DNA of 42,944 bases. It comes from CAYLOP01 sp964385305 (GTDB lineage Bacteria > Chloroflexota > Anaerolineae > Anaerolineales > E44-bin32). Below, piece by piece: positions 26,119 through 34,756 of this stretch. Below the pieces are notes generated by a model that was given only the letters and a program-made list of their open reading frames with translations, was not told where the DNA came from and made no database searches. The stretch's first letter is position 1. Each line of letters opens with the position of its first letter. The position numbers were made by a program, and so were the translations under genes. The DNA lies in contig CAYLOP010000013.1 in the NCBI GenBank assembly GCA_964385305.1, positions 1-42,944 of the forward strand, in the 5' to 3' direction.

Positions 26119-27051
26119 ATGAGAGGCTTTCAGCCGGCCTACCTTCACCTCCATAACACGGGTGAACTAGCTAGAAGAGCTCTCCTGGCGCAACAGCGAG
26201 AGAGGAGCTGTGATCTCTGTGCCCGCTACTGCGGGGTGGATCGTTCTGAACGTCATGGCGCCTGTCATACAGGCTTAAACGCGCGTGTTGCTTCCTACGG
26301 CGCGCACCATGGAGAGGAGGATCCCCTACGCGGCTTGCACGGTTCAGGGACAATCTTCTTCTCGTGGTGTAATCTACGTTGCCAATACTGTCAAAACCAT
26401 GATATCAGCCAGGCCCCGAGCGGAAGGGAATTCGAAGCGCAAGAAATAGCGGCGATCATGCTTACGCTCCAAGAAGCCGGCTGCCACAACATCAACTTCG
26501 TCTCGCCCTCGCATGTTGTGGCCCAGATACTTGAAGCGCTTGTGATCGCGGTTGAGCACGGCTTGAAGATACCTCTGGTGTACAACACGGGTGGGTTCGA
26601 CTCACCGGAAGCTTTGGCCTTACTCGACGGCGTGATCGATATCTACATGCCCGATATGAAGTACAGCGACCGTCTTGTAGCACGCAGGCTTTCTAAGATT
26701 GGCAATTACCCTCAAATCAATCAAGTAGCTTTGCGGGAGATGCATCGTCAGGTGGGCGATCTCGACATCGACGAGCGCGGCATCGCGCAGCGCGGTCTGC
26801 TCGTCCGTCACCTCATCTTGCCCGAAGGCCTGGCCGGCACAGCGGATATCATCAGCTTCCTGGCGGAAAAAGTATCTACTGATACGTATTTAAACCTCAT
26901 GGATCAATACCGCCCGGCGTATAAGGCTCACGAATACCCGCCCCTCAATCGGTGTATCACAGTCGAGGAATACCAAGATGCGATTGACATGGCGCACGCC
27001 GCCGGACTGACACGCCTCGACAAGCGCCAACGTGTACTGAGGTGGTTTTAA
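26119..27051 (+). CDS. PflX-like radical SAM protein
   Basis: This 310-residue radical SAM protein of the pyruvate-formate-lyase-activating-enzyme-like group (COG1313/PflX type) has the [4Fe-4S]-SAM motif CNLRCQYC (Cys84, Cys88, Cys91), followed by QNHDISQ. An N-terminal cysteine cluster, CDLCARYCGVDRSERHGAC (Cys31, 34, 38, 49), could hold a second metal or cluster. Later blocks YNTGGFDSPEALALLDG, DIYMPDMKYSD and NLMDQYRPAYKA are typical of this group. It follows the phosphofructokinase by 33 bp and is probably cotranscribed. The substrate is unknown; no glycyl radical enzyme is encoded in the window. Confidence 0.85.
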   Translation: MRGFQPAYLHLHNTGELARRALLAQQRERSCDLCARYCGVDRSERHGACHTGLNARVASYGAHHGEEDPLRGLHGSGTIFFSWCNLRCQYCQNHDISQAPSGREFEAQEIAAIMLTLQEAGCHNINFVSPSHVVAQILEALVIAVEHGLKIPLVYNTGGFDSPEALALLDGVIDIYMPDMKYSDRLVARRLSKIGNYPQINQVALREMHRQVGDLDIDERGIAQRGLLVRHLILPEGLAGTADIISFLAEKVSTDTYLNLMDQYRPAYKAHEYPPLNRCITVEEYQDAIDMAHAAGLTRLDKRQRVLRWF

Positions 27052-27096
27052 AGGCACATTCCTTACAAGCAGGACTCCCATCTCGAGAACGGAGAG

Positions 27097-27138
27097 AGCA
27101 AGAGAAACAAACCAGGGCGCAACCCCCACGCCCCGGTT
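27097..27138 (-). terminator. Intrinsic terminator after the larA-like gene
   Basis: On the minus strand AACCGGGGCG (27138-27129) pairs with CGCCCTGGTT (27119-27110) with one mismatch around a 9-nt loop. A T-rich run TTGTTTCTCTTG follows. It lies about 73 nt past the larA stop, in the gap between convergent genes. Confidence 0.6.
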
Positions 27139-27210
27139 ATCACGTTGCCAATGAACGTTAAGTTTGCTCGAGATCAAGCCGTATTCTCGTATCCAGAGAG
27201 CATTCGCAAT

Positions 27211-28467
27211 CTATGACCTCATCGAGAGGATAAAACCAGATGCCTCCGGCATGGCAATGAAGCGAGCATCCTCCCCCACCTTCCCCATCGCCGTTCTGGT
27301 AGCCTCTTCAAGGTCACGAAAGGGTACCATCCCACAGGCGCGAACCAGGTCCGGATCCATTTCGCTTACTAGGTAAATTTCAGCCTTCTTGAGAAGGCGG
27401 GCCACGGCAGCCGCGATATGTCCTCCCAGAACAAATCGCTCTCGAAATCGACGAAGAATTTCTTCAGTATCGTATTCCACAAGCCAGCGTTCCAATCGCG
27501 CTTCGCCAATCCCCTCAGCGCATTCCGCGACCAGGATGACCACCCCGCCAGGCCGGACTGCCATTTCCACATTGCGGAGTGCCTTCTGCGCCTGATAGAA
27601 ATTGACATCCTTGGGATGACCTCCCGGGCTGGCCAGAACGATGTCCGCAGGTGAGGCGATCTCTTCCTGGATTTGGCCATGAAGCCATGCACAAACCCGT
27701 CGGTGTGCATCCTTTGGATGACCTGCCACACTGGCGACAACCCTGTGCTCGCGGTCCACGACGACGTTGAAGATGAAGTCAAGCCCAATCAGAGCAGCCC
27801 CCTCCTCGATATCTTCCCGAACCGGGTTCCCTTCAAGCACCCCGGACCCCACGCCCGGCTGCATCATTAAGCCATGATTTCGCTCGATCGTTTTTCGCGA
27901 GCAGACGCCCGGAACGAGCGCCTTCGCGCCGCCTGAAAAGCCGGCGAAGTAATGGGGTTGCACCACACCGAGTGCGATCCTGAAATCAGCCTCCACAACA
28001 GGTGTGAACACTTCAACAGGCGTACCCCTGCTTGTTGTACCGAGGTGGTTTACCCGTTCGTTGTCATGGTCGATGCAGCGCAATCGTTCGGCCATCTCCT
28101 TCCCGACCAACCGAGCGTGCTCTTCCGGAGATTGCGTGCGATGGATGCCGAGTGCAAACACAACCACCACATCCTTGTCATTAACACCTGCCTCCCCCAG
28201 ATCATCCATGATCTCCGGCAGCATCTCGGCCGTTGGGCAGGGACGGGTGTTGTCGCTTGTGACAATGGCGATCGACATTCCTGGTCTCACCATGTCACGC
28301 AGGTGCGGGGTACCGATCGGCTCTGGTAGGACCAACGCGTGAGGCAAGTGTTCCAGCTTCGGGGGCTTAAGCACTCTCACCCGAGCTTGACGAGCGTCTA
28401 GGTCTACAGCCAAATGTTTATGACCATACGGAACGGTAATTCGGGTCATACGCTTCGTACTCTCCAT
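27211..28467 (-). CDS. larA: LarA-like nickel-pincer-nucleotide racemase
   Basis: LarA-type enzymes racemise or epimerise 2-hydroxy acids, with lactate the founding substrate, using a covalently bound nickel-pincer nucleotide. The 418 residues keep the key positions of lactate racemase: SDNTRP (Asp72, Arg75), ALGIHRT (His109), PHYFAGFSGGAKALVPG (His172 and cofactor-bearing Lys182), RNHGLM (His198, nickel ligand) and the catalytic pair in YQAQKAL (Gln292, Lys295). Two starts are possible: ATG 28465-28467 or a Met six codons later. The cofactor genes larB, larC and larE are not in the window. The substrate may differ from lactate, since the family is broad. It ends in an intrinsic terminator at 27097-27138. 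Confidence 0.86.
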   Translation of the reverse strand: MESTKRMTRITVPYGHKHLAVDLDARQARVRVLKPPKLEHLPHALVLPEPIGTPHLRDMVRPGMSIAIVTSDNTRPCPTAEMLPEIMDDLGEAGVNDKDVVVVFALGIHRTQSPEEHARLVGKEMAERLRCIDHDNERVNHLGTTSRGTPVEVFTPVVEADFRIALGVVQPHYFAGFSGGAKALVPGVCSRKTIERNHGLMMQPGVGSGVLEGNPVREDIEEGAALIGLDFIFNVVVDREHRVVASVAGHPKDAHRRVCAWLHGQIQEEIASPADIVLASPGGHPKDVNFYQAQKALRNVEMAVRPGGVVILVAECAEGIGEARLERWLVEYDTEEILRRFRERFVLGGHIAAAVARLLKKAEIYLVSEMDPDLVRACGMVPFRDLEEATRTAMGKVGEDARFIAMPEASGFILSMRS

Positions 28468-28695
28468 GAGAAGATCCTCGAGACGTCTATAGACTCACAC
28501 TTCTTGCAGGTCAGGCGTCAAAGGTGAATTTCATATGCACGAGCATCTTGTTAGTGGTTGGGCCATCAAAGGAAATCGCCGCTGACAGTTTCACATCAAA
28601 CCCACGGCTGAAATTGGGTGAGGTCGGGACATGTCACCGTATCCCCAAACTACAAAGCACATCCTCCTATGCGCTTTCACCATCTACGTTAGTAT

Positions 28696-29664
28696 CTATT
28701 GTGCGAGGATCCGCGCCATCTCGTAAAATGCGAGATTCGGAGAATGAGATTGCGCTGTGGCTTCTTCCAACGGCATCAGGTTGATATCTTTGCCATGCAG
28801 GCCAACCATCACATCCGTCTCACCTGCAAGCAACGCCTCAACAGCGTTTACACCCATCCGTGTGGCCAGCAAACGGTCAAATGCAGAAGGGCTCCCACCT
28901 CGGGGGACATGCCCGAGGATCGTCACACGCGTCTCAAATCCAACCTCCTTCTCGTTCAAATACCGGGCGACTTCGTCGACCTTCAGCGACGCGCCCTCGG
29001 CTGCGACAATGATCGCATGCGTTTTACCGCGTTCGTAGGCGCTCTCAACCGTGTCCGCGATCTCCTCAAGGCTGATCTCTCGCTCCGGGATGAGAATCAC
29101 TTCCGCACCGCACACAACGCCCACTTGCAAAGCCAAGTAGCCGCAACCTCTCCCCATGGTCTCTACCAGAAAAGCCCGTTGATGGGATGATGCCGTGTCA
29201 CGCAGCTTGTCTACAGCATCCATCGTGGTATTCAATGCAGTATCGACGCCAAGCGCCATGTCGGTTCCCCAGATGTCATTATCGATCGAGGCTGGCACGC
29301 CAACGACAGGGAAATCCAACTTCGCCAAGGCATGCGCTCCCTTCATCGAACCATCGCCGCCAATCACAATGAGCCCCTCGATGCCCGCTTCGTTCAATTC
29401 ACGCAGCGCTTGACGTTGACCCTTGTATTCAAGGAACTGGGGGCAACGGGCGGTGCGTAGAAAGGTTCCGCCCCGCTGTAAGATTCCGCCGACATCACGC
29501 GCCCTGAGTTCTTCCATCTCCCCGCGGATAAGTCCATCAAATCCCTCTTGAATGCCTTTGACCGCAACGTCATAATGGATTGCCATACGAACCACCGCGC
29601 GAATACATGGGTTGATCCCAGGTGCGTCACCGCCTGATGTCAATATTCCTATTCTTCTAAACAT
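28696..29664 (-). CDS. pfkA: ATP-dependent 6-phosphofructokinase
   Basis: This is a 322-residue phosphofructokinase of classical bacterial length. RIGILTSGGDAPGINPCIRAVVR opens it. IGGDGSMKGA carries Gly105 and VPASIDNDIWGTD carries Ala125 at the positions that are Asp and Lys in PPi enzymes, so ATP is the expected donor. SSHQRAFLVETMGRGCGYLAL and LGHVPRGGSPSAFDR complete the fold. The start is ATG 29662-29664, which shares one base with the dnaE stop (TGATG); a GTG one codon earlier is also possible. GAGG lies 9 nt before. Coupling to dnaE ensures joint translation. The following 228 bp to the larA-like gene hold nothing obvious. Confidence 0.93.
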   Translation of the reverse strand: MFRRIGILTSGGDAPGINPCIRAVVRMAIHYDVAVKGIQEGFDGLIRGEMEELRARDVGGILQRGGTFLRTARCPQFLEYKGQRQALRELNEAGIEGLIVIGGDGSMKGAHALAKLDFPVVGVPASIDNDIWGTDMALGVDTALNTTMDAVDKLRDTASSHQRAFLVETMGRGCGYLALQVGVVCGAEVILIPEREISLEEIADTVESAYERGKTHAIIVAAEGASLKVDEVARYLNEKEVGFETRVTILGHVPRGGSPSAFDRLLATRMGVNAVEALLAGETDVMVGLHGKDINLMPLEEATAQSHSPNLAFYEMARILAQ

Positions 29665-32600
29665 CACTGTATCCTCAATGGCTCAACTTTAATGGAACCT
29701 TCTCCTAGGAATGTGAGCAGTTGGGTGTGTAATTCGGAGCAATAGCCGGTTGTTGAACTTGGGAATTCTAGGTGATAACGTCGCGAGGCTTCGAAAATTT
29801 GAAAAACGAAACGATCCTTCCCTGGATAGGAGGTCAACAAACCATGCACACGCCGCATACGGCGCGCGTCGCGCTGCTGGTCTCCCGTTGATCGTAGTAA
29901 GACGACGACCATGCGTGCATCCGCACGTGCGCGAGGCTCTTCGGTTGGGTCAATCTCCGGTTGTGAGATTTCGCCCTCCAGTTCCAGTTCCTTCGCAGGA
30001 AGGTCGTCCTGCTCAACCCCCACAGTCCGTTCAACTTTGACAATCGGATCTTCGGGTGGTGAGACTGGGTACGTCTGTGCTGGCACTTGGTCTGCTGCCA
30101 TATCATGATCGTGGAGTCTGCGGGGTGGAGGTTCCGCAATCTCTATTTTAAAAGTTTCTTCGACAGGAATAGCTTGCTTCGATTGTGCACCCTCCTCGGA
30201 GGCAGCCACCGCCTCATCCACAGCATCCGTCGGTGGAAGTTGAGATTCGGTCGCCAAAGCCTTTGACCGCTCTCTCGGCATCTTCCCAGATGGGTCCGCA
30301 ATCCCAAGATTGGTTGTGATTTTATCGGCTAGGATCTTCGGTTCCCCGCGCTCGCTGTCAATCTTCCCATTCACTAAGATAATCTGGTCGGGTTGTATCC
30401 AGCTCGACACTTCCTTCCAAACGCGTGGGAAGATAACCAATTCGATCATCCCCTGCAGATCTTCGATCGTGACAAAGCCCATTTCCTTCCCACTACGTGT
30501 TTGGTAAGGTCGAATATGACTAACCTCGCCTGCCACGCAAATGGCTTGCCCGTGAAGCGCTTCTCCCAGTTCGGCGCTGAAATGGGTAACCACTTGAGCC
30601 AACTCATCCAAGATCGGTGTGAGAGGGTGGTCTGAAACGTAAACGCCCAATAATTCCTTCTCCCAGCTTAGCTGCCGGCGTTGCGGCACATCAAAGGAAT
30701 CCTTGGGCAGATACAGCCCATCCGAAACCCCTGATGAACCAAAAAATGACATCTGCCCAATTTCAGCCGCCCTGAAGTGGGTGGCCGAAATTGCCATGAT
30801 TCGTTCAAGACATTCCAACATAGCAACGCGAGAGCCAAGACTATCAAGCGCACCCACACGTATAAGGCTCTCGAGTGCACGCTTCCCAACCTGCCGTAAA
30901 TCAACGCGACTTGCGAACGCCTCCAGGTCTTCGAAGATCCCATCGCGTTCTCTGGCTTCGAGTATCTTCTCGATCGCCCCTTCCCCGACATTCTTGATCG
31001 CGCCCAGGCCAAACCGGACTGCAGATGGTTGATCGCTACGATCCTCGATTTGAAAATCCAGCCCGCTTGCATTGATATCAGGCGGGAGCACGTCAAAGCC
31101 CATGCGGCGGCAATCCGCGATGTAAATCGCAACCTTATCGCTGACGTGCTTAAAGACCGATAGGTTAGCTGTCATGAATTCGAGGGGGTAATGTGCCTTT
31201 AAGTAGGCTGTGTGCACGCAAATCACGGCATAATCCGCCGCATGACCCTTGGGGAAGCCGTATCGCGCGAAAGCCTCCCACTGATCGAAAATGGTGTTCG
31301 CCGTTTCTTTAGGGATGTTCTTTTTCATGGCGCCGGCGACGAACTTAGAGCGTTCCTTATGCAAAGCCTTGGCTTTCTTTTTAGCAACGGCTTTGCGAAG
31401 CGTATCCGCTTCCGAAGCCGTGTACCCCGCAAGGTTCATCGCGGTATACATGATCTGTTCCTGATAGACCGTAATCCCATAGGTCTCTTCAAGGATGGGT
31501 TTCAGCATGGGGTGGAGATAGGCCACATCCTCCTCGCCATGCATACGCCGGATATAGCCAGGGATATTTTCGAGTGGTCCTGGTCGATAAAGCGCCACCA
31601 TCGCGACGACATTCGCAAGGTTTTGCGGCTTCATCTCCATCAAATTCCGGCGCATCCCAGCGCCCTCAACCTGGAAGACCCCCAGTACATCACCACGCCC
31701 AAGGAGTTCGTACGTCGCAGGATCATCAACCGGGATAGAATGAATATCGAGATCAACCCCATGACGTTTGCGGATGAGTCTGCAAGCACGCTGCATCACC
31801 GTTAGGGTTGAAAGCCCCAGGAAATCGACCTTGAGCAGTCCCAACGAGTCAAGGATATTCATCTCGAACTGCGTGACAGCTCCGATGGGAGTGTCTTCCT
31901 GGCTGCCTCCTGTAGGCCGGTGGAGAGGTATGTATTCGACGATCGGCTTATCGGTGATGATCACGCCGGCCGCATGCGTGCCCGCATTTCTTGCCACTCC
32001 CTCCAACTTGGAAGCGATGTCGATGAGTTCGCGGATATAGGGCACTTCATCGTAGATTTTACGGAACGGTGTGACGTTCTCGAGGGCTTCCTGGATGGTG
32101 ACGGGTTTGCCGGGGATGTTCGGAATCATCTTTGCGACGCGATCCACTTCGGGAAGCGGGATATCCAGCACCCTGCCGACATCCCTGATGGCAGCGCGTG
32201 CGCCGAGTGTCCCAAATGTGATGATCTGCGCCACTTTGTCGCGGCCATATTTTTCCGCGGTGTACTCCAGCAGTTTACAGCGTAGGTCATCCTGGAAGTC
32301 GAGGTCAATATCAGGCATAGACACTCTTCCAGGATTGAGGAAGCGCTCGAAGATCAAGTTGTGCTCAATGGGATCGACAAGCGTGATGCCCAGGCTGTAC
32401 GCCACGATGGAACCCGCTGCCGAACCACGCGCGTTATACCAAATCCCTTCCTCGGTCGCGTGCCGGCAAAGGTCCCAGACGATGAGGAAATACGTGTCGA
32501 AGCCCATCTCATGGATGATGTTCAACTCATAATCGAGGCGCCCTCGATACATGGCATCCTGGGCGCGCTCACCATAGCGGCGCACCAAGCCCCCCTCACA

Positions 32601-33500
32601 CAACTCGCGCAGATAGGCTTTAGCGGTACGCCCCTCCGGCACATCAAAATTCGGGAGGTGATATCCCTTGAAGTCGAGGTCAACCTCACACCGCTCTGCA
32701 ATCCACAGTGTATTCTCAATCGCACCAGGAATATTCCCAAAGAGTTCCTTCATCTCTTGAGGGGTACGGAGGTAATAGGATGTGTCGTTCATCCGCATGC
32801 GATCCGGATCACTCCGCACTGATCCTGTCTGTATACAAAGCAGGATGTCTTGAAGTTCCGCATCTTCCGGGTATACGTAATGTACATCATTGGTGGCAAT
32901 ATAATGCGCGTTGTAGCGCTTCCCTAGATCGATCAGCGCCGCATTGACATCTCTCAACTCTGGGATGTTGTGGTCCTGCAATTCAATGAAGAAACGGTCG
33001 CGCCCAAAGACTCCCAGATACCACTCGATTAATGTTTGGGCATGCTCGACCCGACCTTGCTTCAGCGCACGAGGGATCTCCCCTGATAGACAACCTGTCG
33101 CACAAATTAGACCTTCGCTGTGCTCGGCCAGGAATTCACGATCGATACGCGGTTTGTAGTAAAAACCTTCAAGTTGGGATGCACTGGCGATTTTAAGTAA
33201 ATTCCTGTAACCCGTTTGATTTTCAGCCAGCAACAAGAGATGGTGAGACTGACTATCCTGTTTACCATCCCGGTCCTGCATGCCTCTCGGAGCGAGGTAG
33301 GTCTCAATGCCCACAATCGGCTTGATGCCGGCTTCCTTGGCTGCTCGGTAAAACGCGATGGCTCCAAACATGGTGCCATGGTCTGTAAGCGCGATTGCAG
33401 GCATATCCAACTCAACAGCCCGCTTTACCAACACCGGGATGCGGCTCAAGCCATCCAACAAAGAATACTCTGAGTGAACGTGTAGATGTACAAAGGACAT
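29664..33500 (-). CDS. dnaE: DNA polymerase III alpha subunit
   Basis: This is the replicative polymerase catalytic subunit. It has 1278 residues, about 100 longer than E. coli DnaE. The N-terminal PHP domain begins FVHLHVHSEYSLLDG. Its metal residues look complete: His7, His9, Asp16, His41, Glu66, His86, Cys137, Asp205, His207. The polymerase Asp pair is in PDIDLDFQDD (397, 399), and VDFLGLSTL supplies the third. KKKAKALHKERSKF and GYGFPKGHAADY-like blocks follow. An OB domain (ICVAGEVSHIRPYQTRSGKEMGFVTIED) lies near residue 1000. An acidic linker of about 110 residues separates it from a C-terminal domain that ends the protein. The ATG 33498-33500 lies behind a TATAAT embedded in a palindrome. 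Confidence 0.97.
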   Translation of the reverse strand: MSFVHLHVHSEYSLLDGLSRIPVLVKRAVELDMPAIALTDHGTMFGAIAFYRAAKEAGIKPIVGIETYLAPRGMQDRDGKQDSQSHHLLLLAENQTGYRNLLKIASASQLEGFYYKPRIDREFLAEHSEGLICATGCLSGEIPRALKQGRVEHAQTLIEWYLGVFGRDRFFIELQDHNIPELRDVNAALIDLGKRYNAHYIATNDVHYVYPEDAELQDILLCIQTGSVRSDPDRMRMNDTSYYLRTPQEMKELFGNIPGAIENTLWIAERCEVDLDFKGYHLPNFDVPEGRTAKAYLRELCEGGLVRRYGERAQDAMYRGRLDYELNIIHEMGFDTYFLIVWDLCRHATEEGIWYNARGSAAGSIVAYSLGITLVDPIEHNLIFERFLNPGRVSMPDIDLDFQDDLRCKLLEYTAEKYGRDKVAQIITFGTLGARAAIRDVGRVLDIPLPEVDRVAKMIPNIPGKPVTIQEALENVTPFRKIYDEVPYIRELIDIASKLEGVARNAGTHAAGVIITDKPIVEYIPLHRPTGGSQEDTPIGAVTQFEMNILDSLGLLKVDFLGLSTLTVMQRACRLIRKRHGVDLDIHSIPVDDPATYELLGRGDVLGVFQVEGAGMRRNLMEMKPQNLANVVAMVALYRPGPLENIPGYIRRMHGEEDVAYLHPMLKPILEETYGITVYQEQIMYTAMNLAGYTASEADTLRKAVAKKKAKALHKERSKFVAGAMKKNIPKETANTIFDQWEAFARYGFPKGHAADYAVICVHTAYLKAHYPLEFMTANLSVFKHVSDKVAIYIADCRRMGFDVLPPDINASGLDFQIEDRSDQPSAVRFGLGAIKNVGEGAIEKILEARERDGIFEDLEAFASRVDLRQVGKRALESLIRVGALDSLGSRVAMLECLERIMAISATHFRAAEIGQMSFFGSSGVSDGLYLPKDSFDVPQRRQLSWEKELLGVYVSDHPLTPILDELAQVVTHFSAELGEALHGQAICVAGEVSHIRPYQTRSGKEMGFVTIEDLQGMIELVIFPRVWKEVSSWIQPDQIILVNGKIDSERGEPKILADKITTNLGIADPSGKMPRERSKALATESQLPPTDAVDEAVAASEEGAQSKQAIPVEETFKIEIAEPPPRRLHDHDMAADQVPAQTYPVSPPEDPIVKVERTVGVEQDDLPAKELELEGEISQPEIDPTEEPRARADARMVVVLLRSTGDQQRDARRMRRVHGLLTSYPGKDRFVFQIFEASRRYHLEFPSSTTGYCSELHTQLLTFLGEGSIKVEPLRIQ

Positions 33501-33523
33501 TGGCGACCCAAGAGGATGGGGTT

Positions 33524-33541
33524 TTGGGCATTATAGCCCAA
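33524..33541 (-). promoter_or_regulatory. dnaE promoter -10 inside a perfect palindrome
   Basis: On the minus strand TTGGGC-TATAAT-GCCCAA occupies 33541-33524. The hexamer is a consensus -10 and its flanks form 6-bp inverted arms. Transcription would start near 33523, giving a leader of about 22 nt. No good -35 box is visible. The palindrome could be the site of a repressor that blocks this -10. Confidence 0.5.
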
Positions 33542-33621
33542 CCCTCAGAAGCTGCGCCAGTCGATTTGATTAAAAATTCAGAGATTCACCATCTGGTAAG
33601 CGTGGCGTTTTCCCTTAAATG

Positions 33622-33657
33622 TTAAAAAGTTGAGAGGGCGCCTTTCAACACCCTCTC
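33622..33657 (-). terminator. Intrinsic terminator of the sigma/anti-sigma/polymer-forming operon
   Basis: On the minus strand GAGAGGG (33657-33651) pairs with CCCTCTC (33638-33632) around a 12-nt loop, followed by AACTTTTTA (33631-33623). It starts about 50 nt after the stop codon at 33708 and ends the three-gene operon before the dnaE promoter. Confidence 0.7.
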
Positions 33658-33707
33658 CCTGATCCGAATGCTCACAAAGTCCACTGCCTTAGAAAAGAAG
33701 GCTTGTC

Positions 33708-34751
33708 CTACTTGCTTTCATCCTCTGCTTGGTCCTGAGCCTCATCCTCTGGAACTTCTTCAGCCAATAGTTCTTCCGCGGTTTCAACCGCTGGTATCGC
33801 CACAGCACCCGGCACTCCAGGAGCGTAGAGGCGTGTGCCAAATCGCGTGAGGATAACCCCTCCAAGCCCATACGCGCCGACTAAAGCTGGCGCCATCCAA
33901 CCAATGCAAGGGATGAACCCGAAACCAAGTACCACAAGCGCCATAACAAGTGTTCCAATACCTGCGACTACCACAGGTTGAAGATCCTGATCGAGCGCCA
34001 TTGCGATCCTATGACCCACCTCCTGACCGATCGCTACCCAGCCCAAAAGACCTGCAACAAGCAACACAACGATCCCCACCAGACCAACCGGGAGTAGACA
34101 GATTGTTACAATCAAAACAACGATCAGCACGGGTGCTACAACCGCTGTGAGGATCCCAATCCCAGCACTCGTCACGGGTTGTCTCACAAGCGCTGCCCCC
34201 ACTTTATTCGTAGCACCAGGCCAGATCATCACGATCAAGATGGCAAGCGCTGCCAAGACGAAGCTCTGGAACAGATAACCGAGCACACGTGTCTGAAGTG
34301 AGAACCGAAATGCACGGAAAGGAACATTCACCAGTTGATCAAATTTAAAATCAAACGGAATCGTCACATTTTCGCCACGAATCTCATCACCTTCGATCGT
34401 CGCTCCATCTCGGTCGACATTGCCTCCGAGGGTCACAGCATCGCCCTTCACGAGAGCCGAAGCACCCAGGCTTGCATTCCCCCCGATGACGATCAGGTCG
34501 CCGTCGATCTCGCCATCCGCCTCAAGGTTTCCTCCGAGAATGAATACGGATCCAGTTACGATAGAACCTGGCTCCAGGGTGGCTACGCCCCCGAAAACGC
34601 CGAGATCACCGCGCAGCACCTCATCGCTACTGAGCGTAAACGTCCCACCCAATACAAGCTTACTGTCCATCAGGCCTCCTGCATGTGCATTGATGGGCAA
34701 TGCAAACGCTAGCAGGACAACCAAGAGACCGAAACTAAGTCCGCGTTTCAT
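33708..34751 (-). CDS. Exported polymer-forming (bactofilin-like) domain membrane protein
   Basis: This 347-residue protein has a signal peptide (about 1-24, ending INAHA). A repetitive glycine-rich beta-solenoid (about 30-125) follows, with strands such as VLRGDLGVFGGVATLEPGSIVTGSVFILGGNLEADGEIDGDLIVIGG split over repeats of about 17-18 residues. This looks like polymer-forming/bactofilin domains. Four to five transmembrane helices follow (about 150-300), then a C-terminal acidic tail (EELLAEEVPEDEAQDQ). The ATG has AAGGAG 8 nt upstream, inside the last codons of the anti-sigma gene. It is the last gene of the operon with the ECF sigma factor and anti-sigma factor, and so is probably linked to an envelope response. 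Confidence 0.78.
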   Translation of the reverse strand: MKRGLSFGLLVVLLAFALPINAHAGGLMDSKLVLGGTFTLSSDEVLRGDLGVFGGVATLEPGSIVTGSVFILGGNLEADGEIDGDLIVIGGNASLGASALVKGDAVTLGGNVDRDGATIEGDEIRGENVTIPFDFKFDQLVNVPFRAFRFSLQTRVLGYLFQSFVLAALAILIVMIWPGATNKVGAALVRQPVTSAGIGILTAVVAPVLIVVLIVTICLLPVGLVGIVVLLVAGLLGWVAIGQEVGHRIAMALDQDLQPVVVAGIGTLVMALVVLGFGFIPCIGWMAPALVGAYGLGGVILTRFGTRLYAPGVPGAVAIPAVETAEELLAEEVPEDEAQDQAEDESK

Positions 34752-34756
34752 CGTTT

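Noticed and set aside
28485..28494. 10-bp palindrome GTCTATAGAC upstream of the larA-like gene
   Set aside because: Short and easily met by chance; no promoter boxes at proper spacing around it.
28699..29190. 163-codon frame opposite pfkA
   Set aside because: A shadow of pfkA on the other strand, with no ribosome binding site and no recognisable protein.
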